From NCBI RefSeq assembly GCF_028283785.1, contig NZ_JAPWKB010000006.1:124001-188000 (forward strand): a stretch of 64,000 nt of DNA. The letters are read 5' to 3'. Positions 34,275 to 42,665 of the stretch are shown here, piece by piece. Under the pieces are notes generated by a model that saw only the letters and a list, made by a program, of their open reading frames with translations, was not told the origin of the DNA and ran no database searches. The position numbers were made by a program, and so were the translations under genes. Each line of letters starts with the position of its first letter. The stretch's first letter is position 1. This DNA is from Paraburkholderia sp. Its GTDB lineage: Bacteria > Pseudomonadota > Gammaproteobacteria > Burkholderiales > Burkholderiaceae.

Positions 34275-35657
34275 TCACGTCATGGACTGAAGCACGGCCG
34301 CGAAGCGCGGATCGGACAGATACGCGACGTTGTACCGGCAATACGGCGACGCGCTGTCCGGATGCGGCGAGAACACCGTGCCCGGCGCGAGAATCACGTT
34401 GTGTTCGAACATCGCGTGAGCGAACGCGATCGAATCGTCATGGCCCGGCAATGCGGCCCACAGATACAGACTCTGTTCGCTGGCCTTGTAGATCGTCGCA
34501 CCGAGCCGCGTCAGCGATGCAATGCCCGCGTCGGTCGCGCGTCGCAAGCGCTCCTGCATGTGGTTGGTATGACGCAGGAAATGACCGTCGCTGAGAATCG
34601 CTTCGAGCGTGCGCTCGCAATACTCGGAGCTGCTCACATGCGTGAGCATTTTCACGTCGGCCAGATCGCTCGCGAGGCCCACGTCGCAGGCGATAAATCC
34701 CACCCGCAACGCCGCCGACACCGACTTCGCAAAGCTGCCGATATAGATCGTGCGGCGCAACTGGTCGAGCGTCGAAATGCGTGTCATCGAGCGCGGTTTC
34801 AGATCGGCCAGCGCGTCGTTTTCGACCACGATCAGATCGTAGGTTTCCGCCAGTTGCAGAATGCGATGCGCCTTCGCGGCGCTGGTGTCGGTCGCGGTCG
34901 GATTGTGTCCGACTGACTGCGTGAAAAACAGCTTCGGCCGATGCGCCTTCAACCGTTCTTCGAGCGCGGCGATGTCCGGCCCGTCGATTCCGCGCGGCAC
35001 GCCGACCATATTCGCGCCGCTCAGCTTCAGCTTGCCGAATAGCGGGTAATAGCCGGGATCGTCGACCAGCACGGTATCGCCGGGACGCACGAAATAACGC
35101 AGCACCATGTCCATTGCCTGATTCGCGCCGTGCGTGAGCACGATCTGCGTCGGCGCGGCTTCGATCTCGTAGCTGGCGAGTTTGTGCTGCAAATGCTGTC
35201 GCAGCGGCAGGTAGCCGTAGCGGCTGCCATAACGAAACAGCGAGCCGACGCCAGTGCGCACCACGCGTTGATGGAACTGGTCGAGCCGGGTTTCCTCCAG
35301 CCATTCGACGGGCGGAAAACCTTCGCCCAGATTCAGGATGTCGTTTCTGGTCTGCAACTGTTCGCGCATCAGCCACACCACGTCCATCGCGCGATCGAGC
35401 GTGGTGGTCTCTTCCTCGCTCGACGGCGCGCTGCCCGAACGCGTGACGAAAAAGCCCGCGCCGCGCCGTGGCTCGATCAAGCCGTTGGCCGTCAGGATGT
35501 CGAACGCGCTGATGACGGTGTTTTTCGAGTAACCGTTCCCCTCGGCATATTCCCTAATAGACGGCAAACGATCGCCCGCTTTCAGCAGACCTTCGTCGAT
35601 CTGTCTGGTCAAATTGTCCGCGATTGAACCCGGCAGGCTCGTCTTCTGGCGTTTCAT
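34275..35657 (-). CDS. MocR/GabR-type regulator (GntR winged helix fused to PLP aminotransferase domain)
   Basis: This 460-residue protein has an N-terminal GntR winged helix (QIDEGLLKAGDRLPSIREYAEGNGYSKNTVISAFDIL, about residues 15-51) and a class I aminotransferase-like domain with a PLP lysine in GSFAKSVSAALRVGFI. MocR proteins use PLP to sense an amine or amino acid and switch transcription of a neighbouring gene. It diverges from the HMG-CoA reductase operon, and direct repeats lie between them. A link to mevalonate catabolism would be unusual for the family, so the effector is uncertain. Confidence 0.92.
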   Translation of the reverse strand: MKRQKTSLPGSIADNLTRQIDEGLLKAGDRLPSIREYAEGNGYSKNTVISAFDILTANGLIEPRRGAGFFVTRSGSAPSSEEETTTLDRAMDVVWLMREQLQTRNDILNLGEGFPPVEWLEETRLDQFHQRVVRTGVGSLFRYGSRYGYLPLRQHLQHKLASYEIEAAPTQIVLTHGANQAMDMVLRYFVRPGDTVLVDDPGYYPLFGKLKLSGANMVGVPRGIDGPDIAALEERLKAHRPKLFFTQSVGHNPTATDTSAAKAHRILQLAETYDLIVVENDALADLKPRSMTRISTLDQLRRTIYIGSFAKSVSAALRVGFIACDVGLASDLADVKMLTHVSSSEYCERTLEAILSDGHFLRHTNHMQERLRRATDAGIASLTRLGATIYKASEQSLYLWAALPGHDDSIAFAHAMFEHNVILAPGTVFSPHPDSASPYCRYNVAYLSDPRFAAVLQSMT

Positions 35658-35685
35658 TGTCGTGTCCCGTGTCTCTCAGTTGGCG

Positions 35686-35744
35686 CTGTACTGGGTACAG
35701 TCTGATCGCTGTCGCAAGGAATTGTGCCTTTTAAAAGGGTACAG
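35686..35744. promoter_or_regulatory. MocR operator: palindrome and direct repeats before the mevalonate operon
   Basis: CTGTAC-TGG-GTACAG (35686-35700) is a perfect inverted repeat. The octamer GGGTACAG occurs twice in direct orientation (35693-35700 and 35737-35744), 44 bases apart, close to four helical turns. CCTTTTAAAAGG at 35727-35738 adds a palindromic AT-rich core. Spaced direct repeats are how GabR-type MocR regulators are known to bind, so this is a good candidate site. Confidence 0.6.
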
Positions 35745-35827
35745 CCCGCCTATTATTCGCTCATTCACGAGACGCCCGCAAGCCCGACACGGCTCGCGGA
35801 ATCACAGAAAAGCGAAGGAACACACTC

Positions 35828-37114
35828 ATGCAAATCGATTCGAAACTGCCCAATTTCCGCGCGTTGTCGCCGGCTCAACGTCTAAAGCACATTGCCGAAG
35901 CCGCGAACCTCGACGATGCGGAATACGCGTTGCTGAACAGGCCGGGCGCGCTGCCGCTCGACATCGCGGACGGCATGATCGAAAACGTGATCGGCACCTT
36001 CGAGTTGCCTATGGCGGTGGCCGGGTACTTCCAGATCAACGGTCGCGACGTGCTGGTGCCGATGGCGGTCGAAGAGCCGTCGATCGTCGCGGCGGCATCG
36101 TTCATGGCGAAGATGGCGCGCGAAGCGGGCGGTTTCCGCACGTCGAGCACGGGGCCGCTGATGCGCGCGCAGGTTCAGGTGCTGGCCGTCAGCGATCCGT
36201 ACGGCGCGCGGCTGTCGATGCTCAAACACAAGGAAGAACTGATCGAACTCGCCAACAGCCGCGACAAGGTGCTGATCGGCCTGGGCGGCGGTTGCAAGGA
36301 CATCGAGGTGCACGTGTTTCCGGACACGCCGAGCGGCGCGATGATCGTCGCGCATCTGATCGTCGATGTGCGCGATGCGATGGGGGCGAACACCGTCAAC
36401 ACGATGGCGGAATCGGTCGCGGGACGGGTCGAGGAGATTACCGGCGGCAAGGTGCGTCTGCGAATCCTGTCGAACCTCGCCGATCTGCGGCTCGCCCGCG
36501 CGCAGGTCCGCTACTCGGCGGACACGCTGACGACGAAGGAATACACCGGCGAGGAAGTGATTCGCGGCGTGGTCGAGGCATACCAGTTCGCGGCGATCGA
36601 TCCGTATCGCGCGGCCACGCACAACAAGGGCATCATGAACGGCATCGATCCGGTGATCGTCGCGACCGGCAACGACTGGCGCGCGGTCGAAGCGGGCGCG
36701 CATGCGTTCGCTTCGCGCAGCGGCCGCTATACGTCGCTGACGACATGGGAAGTCGCGAACAACGGCGATCTGGTCGGCACCATCGAAATGCCGATGCCGG
36801 TCGGTCTGGTCGGCGGCGCGACGAAAACGCATCCGCTCGCGCGTCTCGCGCTGAAGATCATGGACGTCCGGTCGGCGCAGGATCTCGGCGAAATCGCGGT
36901 GGCCGTCGGACTGGCGCAGAACATGGGCGCGTTGCGCGCCCTCTCCACCGAAGGCATCCAGCGCGGCCATATGGCGTTGCACGCGCGCAATATCGCGATG
37001 TCGGCGGGCGCGCGGGGCAGCGATGTCGACTGGGTGGTCAAGAAAATGGTCGCGGCGAAAGACGTGCGCACCGACTACGCGATGGCCTTGCTCGCCGGTC
37101 CGCGCGATGCGTGA
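35828..37114 (+). CDS. mvaA: Class II (degradative) hydroxymethylglutaryl-CoA reductase
   Basis: This 428-residue enzyme matches the Pseudomonas mevalonii class II reductase. It has the ENVIG segment (52-56), [10 protein letters not shown] with catalytic Glu83, the lysine-bearing [12 protein letters not shown], the GGATKTHP loop and the late histidine in [11 protein letters not shown]. Class II enzymes in bacteria that use mevalonate run in the oxidative direction: mevalonate plus CoA plus NAD(P)+ to HMG-CoA. GAAGGA lies before its ATG. It is the first gene of an operon with HMG-CoA lyase and a transporter, which supports catabolism rather than isoprenoid synthesis. Confidence 0.95.
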   Translation: MQIDSKLPNFRALSPAQRLKHIAEAANLDDAEYALLNRPGALPLDIADGMIENVIGTFELPMAVAGYFQINGRDVLVPMAVEEPSIVAAASFMAKMAREAGGFRTSSTGPLMRAQVQVLAVSDPYGARLSMLKHKEELIELANSRDKVLIGLGGGCKDIEVHVFPDTPSGAMIVAHLIVDVRDAMGANTVNTMAESVAGRVEEITGGKVRLRILSNLADLRLARAQVRYSADTLTTKEYTGEEVIRGVVEAYQFAAIDPYRAATHNKGIMNGIDPVIVATGNDWRAVEAGAHAFASRSGRYTSLTTWEVANNGDLVGTIEMPMPVGLVGGATKTHPLARLALKIMDVRSAQDLGEIAVAVGLAQNMGALRALSTEGIQRGHMALHARNIAMSAGARGSDVDWVVKKMVAAKDVRTDYAMALLAGPRDA

Positions 37115-38060
37115 CGCATCCATCGTGAGCGATCCGTCGTTGCCGGCGCGCGTGCGGATCGTCGAAGTCGGTCCGCGCGATGGCTTGCAGAACGAGCCGT
37201 CGTTCGTATCGACCGGGACGAAGGTCGAACTGATCGAGCGCCTGATCGACGCGGGCGTCAGCTACATCGAAGCGGCGTCGTTCGTGTCGCCGAAATGGGT
37301 GCCTCAAATGGCCGACGGCGCGGACGTGCTGACGCGCGTCGGTCGCCGCGACGGCGTCACGCTGGCGGCGCTGGTGCCGAACCTGACCGGACTCGACGCG
37401 GCGATCGCGGCGAATTGCGAAGAAGTCGCGGTGTTCGCGGCGGCGTCGGAGCGTTTCTCGCAGAAGAACATCAACTGTTCGATTGCGGAGAGCATCGAGC
37501 GTTTCGCGCCGGTGATCGCACGCGCGACGGCGGCGGGCTTGCGGGTGCGCGGTTACGTGTCGTGCGTGCTCGGCTGTCCGTTCGAAGGCGCGATTGCGCC
37601 CGGGCAGGTCGCGAGCGTCGCGGAGCGTCTGTACCGGCTCGGTTGCTATGAGATCAGTCTTGGCGATACGATCGGCGCAGGCACGCCGAACAAGACCCGC
37701 GCGATGCTCGACGCGTGCGCGCAGCGTGTGCCGGTCAGCGCGCTGGCGGGGCACTTCCACGATACCTACGGGATGGCGATCGCCAACGTGTACGCGGCGC
37801 TGCAATCCGGCGTCTCGACCTTCGACAGTTCGGTGTCGGGCATCGGCGGCTGTCCGTATTCGCCGGGCGCGACGGGCAACGTGGCATCGGAAGACGTCGT
37901 GTATCTGTGCGACGAACTCGGCATTGAAACCGGTATCGACCTCGCGAAACTCGCCCATGCCGGCGGGTTTATTTCGGATGCGCTGGAGCGGCGGACGTCG
38001 TCGCGGGTCGCACGTGCGCTCGACGGCAAACGCAGGCGTCGTGAAGCGACGCCGGTATAA
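37107..38060 (+). CDS. mvaB: Hydroxymethylglutaryl-CoA lyase
   Basis: This 317-residue enzyme carries the lyase signatures [10 protein letters not shown] (metal Asp, near residue 18), HFHDTYG and the active-site loop [23 protein letters not shown] containing the catalytic cysteine. It cleaves HMG-CoA to acetyl-CoA and acetoacetate. The ATG 37107 overlaps the reductase stop by eight bases; a GTG at 37125 is an alternative start. The overlap and the pathway logic make it the second step of mevalonate breakdown. Confidence 0.94.
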   Translation: MRDASIVSDPSLPARVRIVEVGPRDGLQNEPSFVSTGTKVELIERLIDAGVSYIEAASFVSPKWVPQMADGADVLTRVGRRDGVTLAALVPNLTGLDAAIAANCEEVAVFAAASERFSQKNINCSIAESIERFAPVIARATAAGLRVRGYVSCVLGCPFEGAIAPGQVASVAERLYRLGCYEISLGDTIGAGTPNKTRAMLDACAQRVPVSALAGHFHDTYGMAIANVYAALQSGVSTFDSSVSGIGGCPYSPGATGNVASEDVVYLCDELGIETGIDLAKLAHAGGFISDALERRTSSRVARALDGKRRRREATPV

Positions 38061-38194
38061 AGGCGGTTCTGTAAAAGCAGCAAGCATTGCACGCATTGCA
38101 CGCGCATTCGATGCCGTGCCCATCACAGAACGACAAACGCGGTCCGCGCCATCCGATGGCGGCTCCGCCTGAACACTCCATCAACGGAGGAGAC

Positions 38195-38722
38195 ATGAAG
38201 CATCCCATCCCCGATCGCGCGTCGCCGGATCGACACGCGCGCATCCCGTCGTCAAGCAGTCCGATCGTCGAAGTGTGGGGCGATACGGTCGATATCCGTC
38301 ATCTCGGCTGGTCCGTGGCGCTCGGCGTCGCGATCAGCCTCGGTGCGTTTTACGGCGCGAATCGCGTACTCGCCGCCTATGTCCACGATGCCGCGATGGG
38401 CCGCGCCTACGCGATGCTGGTCGGTCTGGCCGGTTGCCTGATCGCCGGTGTGGTCTGCGCGAAACTGTTCCGGCCGAAGCGCGAAGTGGTCGAGGAAGCG
38501 TCGGATCTGGCGAGCCGCGACGCCGTGCTCGACCAGCTCGCGGCGGAAGCGGGCGGTCTCGGCACGGTCGCCGACCTGCCGCCGGCGGTCGCGGCGGAAA
38601 TGAAAGAACTCGGCATCTACGACGTGTTCGCTGCCTACGAACGGCGCGCGGCTCGTGCGCCGGATGCGGGATCGAAGGCGGACGGCACGGTCACGCTCGC
38701 TGGCGGCAAGGAGGCATTCTGA
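38195..38722 (+). CDS. Small membrane subunit of the two-gene transporter
   Basis: This 175-residue protein has two membrane segments (LGWSVALGVAISLGAFYG near residues 37-54, and AYAMLVGLAGCLIAGVVCA near 69-87) and a soluble C-terminal half (ASDLASRDAVLDQLAAEAG, MKELGIYDVFAAYE). GGAGGAG lies before its ATG. Its stop overlaps the ATG of the large permease (TGATG), so the two are made together. It takes the place that TctB has beside TctA but does not clearly match TctB. I infer that it is the small subunit of a mevalonate uptake system. Confidence 0.6.
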   Translation: MKHPIPDRASPDRHARIPSSSSPIVEVWGDTVDIRHLGWSVALGVAISLGAFYGANRVLAAYVHDAAMGRAYAMLVGLAGCLIAGVVCAKLFRPKREVVEEASDLASRDAVLDQLAAEAGGLGTVADLPPAVAAEMKELGIYDVFAAYERRAARAPDAGSKADGTVTLAGGKEAF

Positions 38723-40104
38723 TGGACGCGTTTCTCCAGCAATTGCTCGTCGCGCTGTCGATGGGTTTGATCGGCGCGGTGGTATTCGCCGGCGTGGGCC
38801 TGATTTCCGGCACGGACGAAACCACCACGATCGCACCGCTGACACTGCTCGTCGCGTTGCTCGGCGTGCCGCCCGTCGGCGTGTTCACGTTCTTTATGGC
38901 GGGTGCGGTCGCGAAGCATATGACGCACGCGATTCCGACCGCGTTGCTCGGCATTCCCGGCGACACGATGGCCGCGCCGCTGTTGCCGCAAGCGACGATG
39001 CTGCGCAATCTCGGCGTGCCGCATATCGCGTTGCGCAAGATGATTTCCGGCGCGATCGTCGCGGCGTTTATCGCGGTGCCGCTGGCCGTGCTGTTTGCGG
39101 TCTTGCTCGCCCCGTTCGGCACGTCGATTTCGAAAGCGGCGCCGTGGGTGTTTCTCGCGGCTGCAATCGCGATTGCCTATTTTTCGGCGGGACGCTGGGC
39201 GTCGGTGTTGTTGCTGGTGCCGTTCGTGTTGCTGATCGTCGGATTGCAGACGTTGACCGGCAAATATGGCGTGAAACTGAGCGTCAGCTATTTTCTGGGC
39301 ATTGCAATCGGACCGCTGATCGCCGATCTGTTCTCGATCCTGTCGCCGGCGGACCGCAACCGGATGCGCCGCGAACGCGTGAAAACATTTTCGCTTGCGC
39401 CCGACGTCAAAGGCTGGAGCGGCTACTTCCCGAATCCGTTGCGGGTGCTCGATGCCCAGCAGCGTAACTGGACGGTCGCGACCGCGGCGATTTCGAGCGC
39501 GACCTTCGTGTTCAGTCCGGTGGCGATGACGGTCGTGATGGGCGAACTGGTCGGCTCGCGAATCCGTCATGCGTATCACCGTCTGACGACGGTGATCGCC
39601 GCACGAAACGGTGTGACGGAGGCGACGTATATCGCCGAAGCGCTGATTCCGCTGATTGCGTTCGGTCTGCCGTTGAGTCCGGTGGCGGCGGGTCCGGCTG
39701 CGCCGCTGTTCAATGCGCCGCCGCGCTTTTTCGTCGATACCGCGAGCGGTCATATCAACAATCTGCACACGCTGATGTCGAGCTGGCAATTCCTCGGCTA
39801 CGGCTTGCTCGCGGTGGTGCTGGCGGCACTGGTCGCCTATCCGCTGGCGATGAATTACGCGCACCGGGCGGCGTCGTTCGTTGCGCGCAAGGTCAGTCAC
39901 GAGTCGATCATCGCGACCTTTGCCGGGCTGATCGTCGTGATCAGCGTGTGGGAAGGGCAACTGCTCGGCTTCCTCGTGATCGTGACCGTGGGACTCGTGG
40001 GTGGCTTGCTGTCGCGGCGCTTCGGGTTCAATACCGGCGTGCAGTTTATGGGCTATTACACGGCGGTGTTGAGCGTGCCTGCGTTGACGAAGCTGATCGG
40101 CTGA
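38722..40104 (+). CDS. TctA-like large permease, probable mevalonate/carboxylate transporter
   Basis: This 460-residue protein has about 11 hydrophobic segments. An N-terminal segment, GTDETTTIAPLTLLVALLGVPP, followed by ALLGIPGDTMAAPLLPQATMLRNLG recalls the 'NTPGTPAAVATALDGYPLARQG' signature of tripartite tricarboxylate transporters. No periplasmic binding protein (TctC) is nearby. Because the gene is coupled to a small membrane protein and follows HMG-CoA reductase and lyase on the same strand, I infer uptake of mevalonate or a related hydroxy acid. The family tie is moderately sure, the cargo is inference. Confidence 0.65.
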   Translation: MDAFLQQLLVALSMGLIGAVVFAGVGLISGTDETTTIAPLTLLVALLGVPPVGVFTFFMAGAVAKHMTHAIPTALLGIPGDTMAAPLLPQATMLRNLGVPHIALRKMISGAIVAAFIAVPLAVLFAVLLAPFGTSISKAAPWVFLAAAIAIAYFSAGRWASVLLLVPFVLLIVGLQTLTGKYGVKLSVSYFLGIAIGPLIADLFSILSPADRNRMRRERVKTFSLAPDVKGWSGYFPNPLRVLDAQQRNWTVATAAISSATFVFSPVAMTVVMGELVGSRIRHAYHRLTTVIAARNGVTEATYIAEALIPLIAFGLPLSPVAAGPAAPLFNAPPRFFVDTASGHINNLHTLMSSWQFLGYGLLAVVLAALVAYPLAMNYAHRAASFVARKVSHESIIATFAGLIVVISVWEGQLLGFLVIVTVGLVGGLLSRRFGFNTGVQFMGYYTAVLSVPALTKLIG

Positions 40105-40107
40105 CGC

Positions 40108-41100
40108 TTATCCGGTGCGATGCGCAAACGGCGTTGCATCGAGTGAGGCGACGATCGCGTCGAGTGCTTCCGGCGCGAGCGTGAGTCCGATATGACCGAC
40201 GCCTTCGACGATCGTTACGTTCGTCGAAGGCTTCGTGAATTCCGCTGCGAATGCGTCCGCGAAAAAGGCTTCGTCATCGGAGCCGATCAGTACATGCATC
40301 GGTTGCGTGGCGTGTCGAATATCCGCACGATAGTCGGCGTTCGGCCTGAAGTTTTGCATCAGGTTGAACGAGTACTGCGGCGTCAGCATCTTTTGCGCTT
40401 CGGGCGTCAATGCATACGCGATGGTGCGCAGATGATTGAACACCTTGATCCTGACAGCATTGAGCGTGACCAGGACGACGATGCGCGGCATGCCGACATG
40501 CGCCCATCCGCCCGCTGCGGGGCGTGTGGTCGGTGAGCGATGATGGAGAAACGGCGACAGCAACACATAGCGCGCGAACGCGTTTTTGCGCCGGTCGGCC
40601 GCGAAGCGCAGCGCGAATCCGCCGCCTGCGGAAAAACCGATCAACGTGCGCGGCGTGGCGGGATCGAGTGCGGCGAGACAATCTTCGAGATCGTCTTCGA
40701 GCTGGCCGATATACGCAATCGTGCCGCGCGCGCCCGATTCGCCGTGACCGCGCATGTCCAGCGTGTAACTCGCATAGCCCGCTTCGGCGAGCCGCATCGC
40801 AAGCGAATGCAGACTCTTGCCGCTCGCGGACGAGCCGTGAATCAGCACGGCGCTGCCGCGCGTTTGCGCCACACGTGACGGATAGAACCGGTATGCGAGC
40901 GCGGTGTTGTCGCGGGCCTGAACGTACTGGATTGCGGGCAAGCCGGACAGATCGACGGAACGGAAAGGATCGTTGATCGACGCGACCGGTTTGGGTTGCT
41001 TCGGGCCGCCTTTGATCAGTGCGAGTGCCACGGCGGCGACGGCGGCGGCAGCCACCGCGAGTACGACTACTACCACCATCAAATGCGAAGTGCCGGTCAT
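40108..41100 (-). CDS. Membrane-anchored alpha/beta hydrolase
   Basis: This 330-residue protein begins with an uncleaved anchor (HLMVVVVVLAVAAAAVAAVALALI), then an alpha/beta-hydrolase domain with the oxyanion region VLIHGSSASG, the nucleophile elbow GFSAGGG, a late DD pair in LIGSDDEAF and the histidine of EGVGHIGL. It is probably a lysophospholipase- or esterase-like enzyme facing the periplasm. It is convergent with the transporter gene (4 bases between stops) and has no obvious operon partner. Confidence 0.85.
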   Translation of the reverse strand: MTGTSHLMVVVVVLAVAAAAVAAVALALIKGGPKQPKPVASINDPFRSVDLSGLPAIQYVQARDNTALAYRFYPSRVAQTRGSAVLIHGSSASGKSLHSLAMRLAEAGYASYTLDMRGHGESGARGTIAYIGQLEDDLEDCLAALDPATPRTLIGFSAGGGFALRFAADRRKNAFARYVLLSPFLHHRSPTTRPAAGGWAHVGMPRIVVLVTLNAVRIKVFNHLRTIAYALTPEAQKMLTPQYSFNLMQNFRPNADYRADIRHATQPMHVLIGSDDEAFFADAFAAEFTKPSTNVTIVEGVGHIGLTLAPEALDAIVASLDATPFAHRTG

Positions 41101-41150
41101 GGCCGCATCCTCGGGACGTGGATGATGTCGGGATCAGGAGGATGACGCGC

Positions 41151-41198
41151 AAAGAAAAAGCCCGCATGCCCGGCAGTGTTGCTGCCGGTCATGCGGGC
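41151..41198 (-). terminator. Rho-independent terminator of the aromatic-acid MFS gene
   Basis: On the minus strand a long GC-rich hairpin (GCCCGCATG ... CATGCGGGC, 41160-41198, with an inner CCGGCAG/CTGCCGG stem) is followed by TTTTTCTTT. It lies 25-70 bases after the stop of the MFS gene at 41224. Confidence 0.9.
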
Positions 41199-41223
41199 AT
41201 TGTGCCACGCGAAAATCGTCGGA

Positions 41224-42582
41224 TCAGTGACCGAACGACTTCGTTTCGAGCGGCGCGCCGGTGGCCGCATGCGGACGCGCGGCCTGCTTGATCAGCAGTG
41301 CAATGCACGCGAGCACGCCGGCAATCGCAACCATCGCGAAAATCCCGCCGAACGTGAAGTGACGGCGCGTCAGCTCCGCGACGAGGAACGATCCGGCGAT
41401 CCCGCCAAAACGGCCGATACCCAGCATCCACGCCACGCCGGTGCCACGACCTTCAGTCGGGTAGAACGCAGCGGCGAGTGCGGGCAACGACGATTGCGCG
41501 GTATTCATCAACACGCCGGCGACGAACACCGTGAACACCAGCATGCCGACATTGCCCACGGCCTGACCGATCAGATACACGCTGACGGCGGTCAGCGCAT
41601 AGCATGCCGCGATGATCCGGTTCGCGTTGAAGCGGTCCATCAGCACGCCGCACAGCACCGCACCGACGCCGCCGAGCGGGAACAGCGCGGAGATCAGCGT
41701 CGCGCGTTGCGGCGCGAGACCGGCGTCCTTCAGCAGGATCGGCATCCAGTTGATCGACGCGTAGAAGATCACGAGGCCCATGAAGTAAGCGATCCACAGC
41801 ATCACCGAGCCGACGATGTACGAACGCGACAACACGACGCCCAGACCTTTGCCGCCGGTTTGCGGCGCGCTTTCGGTCATCGCGAACGAAGCGGCTTGCG
41901 ATGCGTCTGCGGAGATGCGCGACAGCGCAGCGCGAATCCGTGCCACCGGCTGGTTGTTCGCCACCATGTAGCGCACCGACTCCGGCATTTTCAGCAGCAG
42001 CACGACCAGCAGCAGCAACGGCGTAACACCGCCGAGCATTAGCACGCTGCGCCAGCCGAAATGCGGAATCAGCCATGCGGCGAGAAAACCGCCGAAGGCC
42101 GCGCCGAGCGGGAAGCCGCAGAACATCAGGTTGATGACGGTCGCGCGACGGCGATCCGGGCAGTATTCGCCCATCATCGTGACGGCGTTCGGCATCGCGG
42201 CGCCGAGACCGACGCCCGTGATAAAGCGCAGCACCGTCAGTTGTCCGATGCTGGTGGAAAACGCGGAACCGAGACAGGCCACGCCGAACAGCGCAACCGA
42301 TGCGAGCAGCAGCGAGCGTCGGCCGAGACGGTCGGACAGCGGACCCGAACCCAGCGCGCCGCACGCGAGGCCGAACAGCGCCGCGCTCAGCACCGGCGCG
42401 AGCGCGGGCCGGCTAATGTTCCATTCGCCGATCAGCGACGGAGCGATAAATCCGATTGCGGCCGTGTCGAAGCCGTCCAGCAGGACGATGACGAAGCACA
42501 TGAAGAAAATGAGCCACTGAAATCCGGAGAACGGATGCTCATTGATGAAGGTCTGTACGTTGACAGTGTTACTACGGCTCAT
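41224..42582 (-). CDS. MFS aromatic acid:proton symporter (AAHS family)
   Basis: This 452-residue carrier has 12 membrane segments and the AAHS signature DGFDTAAIGFIAPSL in segment 1, plus GPLSDRLGRRSLLL between segments 2 and 3. AAHS carriers include PcaK (4-hydroxybenzoate/protocatechuate), BenK and MhpT. Its place downstream of a porin gene and beside pobA argues for 4-hydroxybenzoate or a related acid. A second carrier of the same family is encoded at 49644. Confidence 0.92.
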   Translation of the reverse strand: MSRSNTVNVQTFINEHPFSGFQWLIFFMCFVIVLLDGFDTAAIGFIAPSLIGEWNISRPALAPVLSAALFGLACGALGSGPLSDRLGRRSLLLASVALFGVACLGSAFSTSIGQLTVLRFITGVGLGAAMPNAVTMMGEYCPDRRRATVINLMFCGFPLGAAFGGFLAAWLIPHFGWRSVLMLGGVTPLLLLVVLLLKMPESVRYMVANNQPVARIRAALSRISADASQAASFAMTESAPQTGGKGLGVVLSRSYIVGSVMLWIAYFMGLVIFYASINWMPILLKDAGLAPQRATLISALFPLGGVGAVLCGVLMDRFNANRIIAACYALTAVSVYLIGQAVGNVGMLVFTVFVAGVLMNTAQSSLPALAAAFYPTEGRGTGVAWMLGIGRFGGIAGSFLVAELTRRHFTFGGIFAMVAIAGVLACIALLIKQAARPHAATGAPLETKSFGH

Positions 42583-42602
42583 GTCTGGTCTCCTGACTGC
42601 AA

Positions 42603-42624
42603 ACGGCGCGCCGAGGCGCGCCGT
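42603..42624. promoter_or_regulatory. GC-rich hairpin between porin and MFS genes
   Basis: ACGGCGCGC and GCGCGCCGT form a nine-base stem around CGAG between the minus-strand porin and MFS genes. The run of T lies on the plus strand, i.e. before the stem in the direction of transcription, so it is a poor terminator for them. It may act as an mRNA processing or attenuating structure, giving more porin than MFS. Confidence 0.45.
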
Positions 42625-42665
42625 CTTTTTTCTGCTTCTTAAGGCGTTAAGCGCGAACCCGGCGC

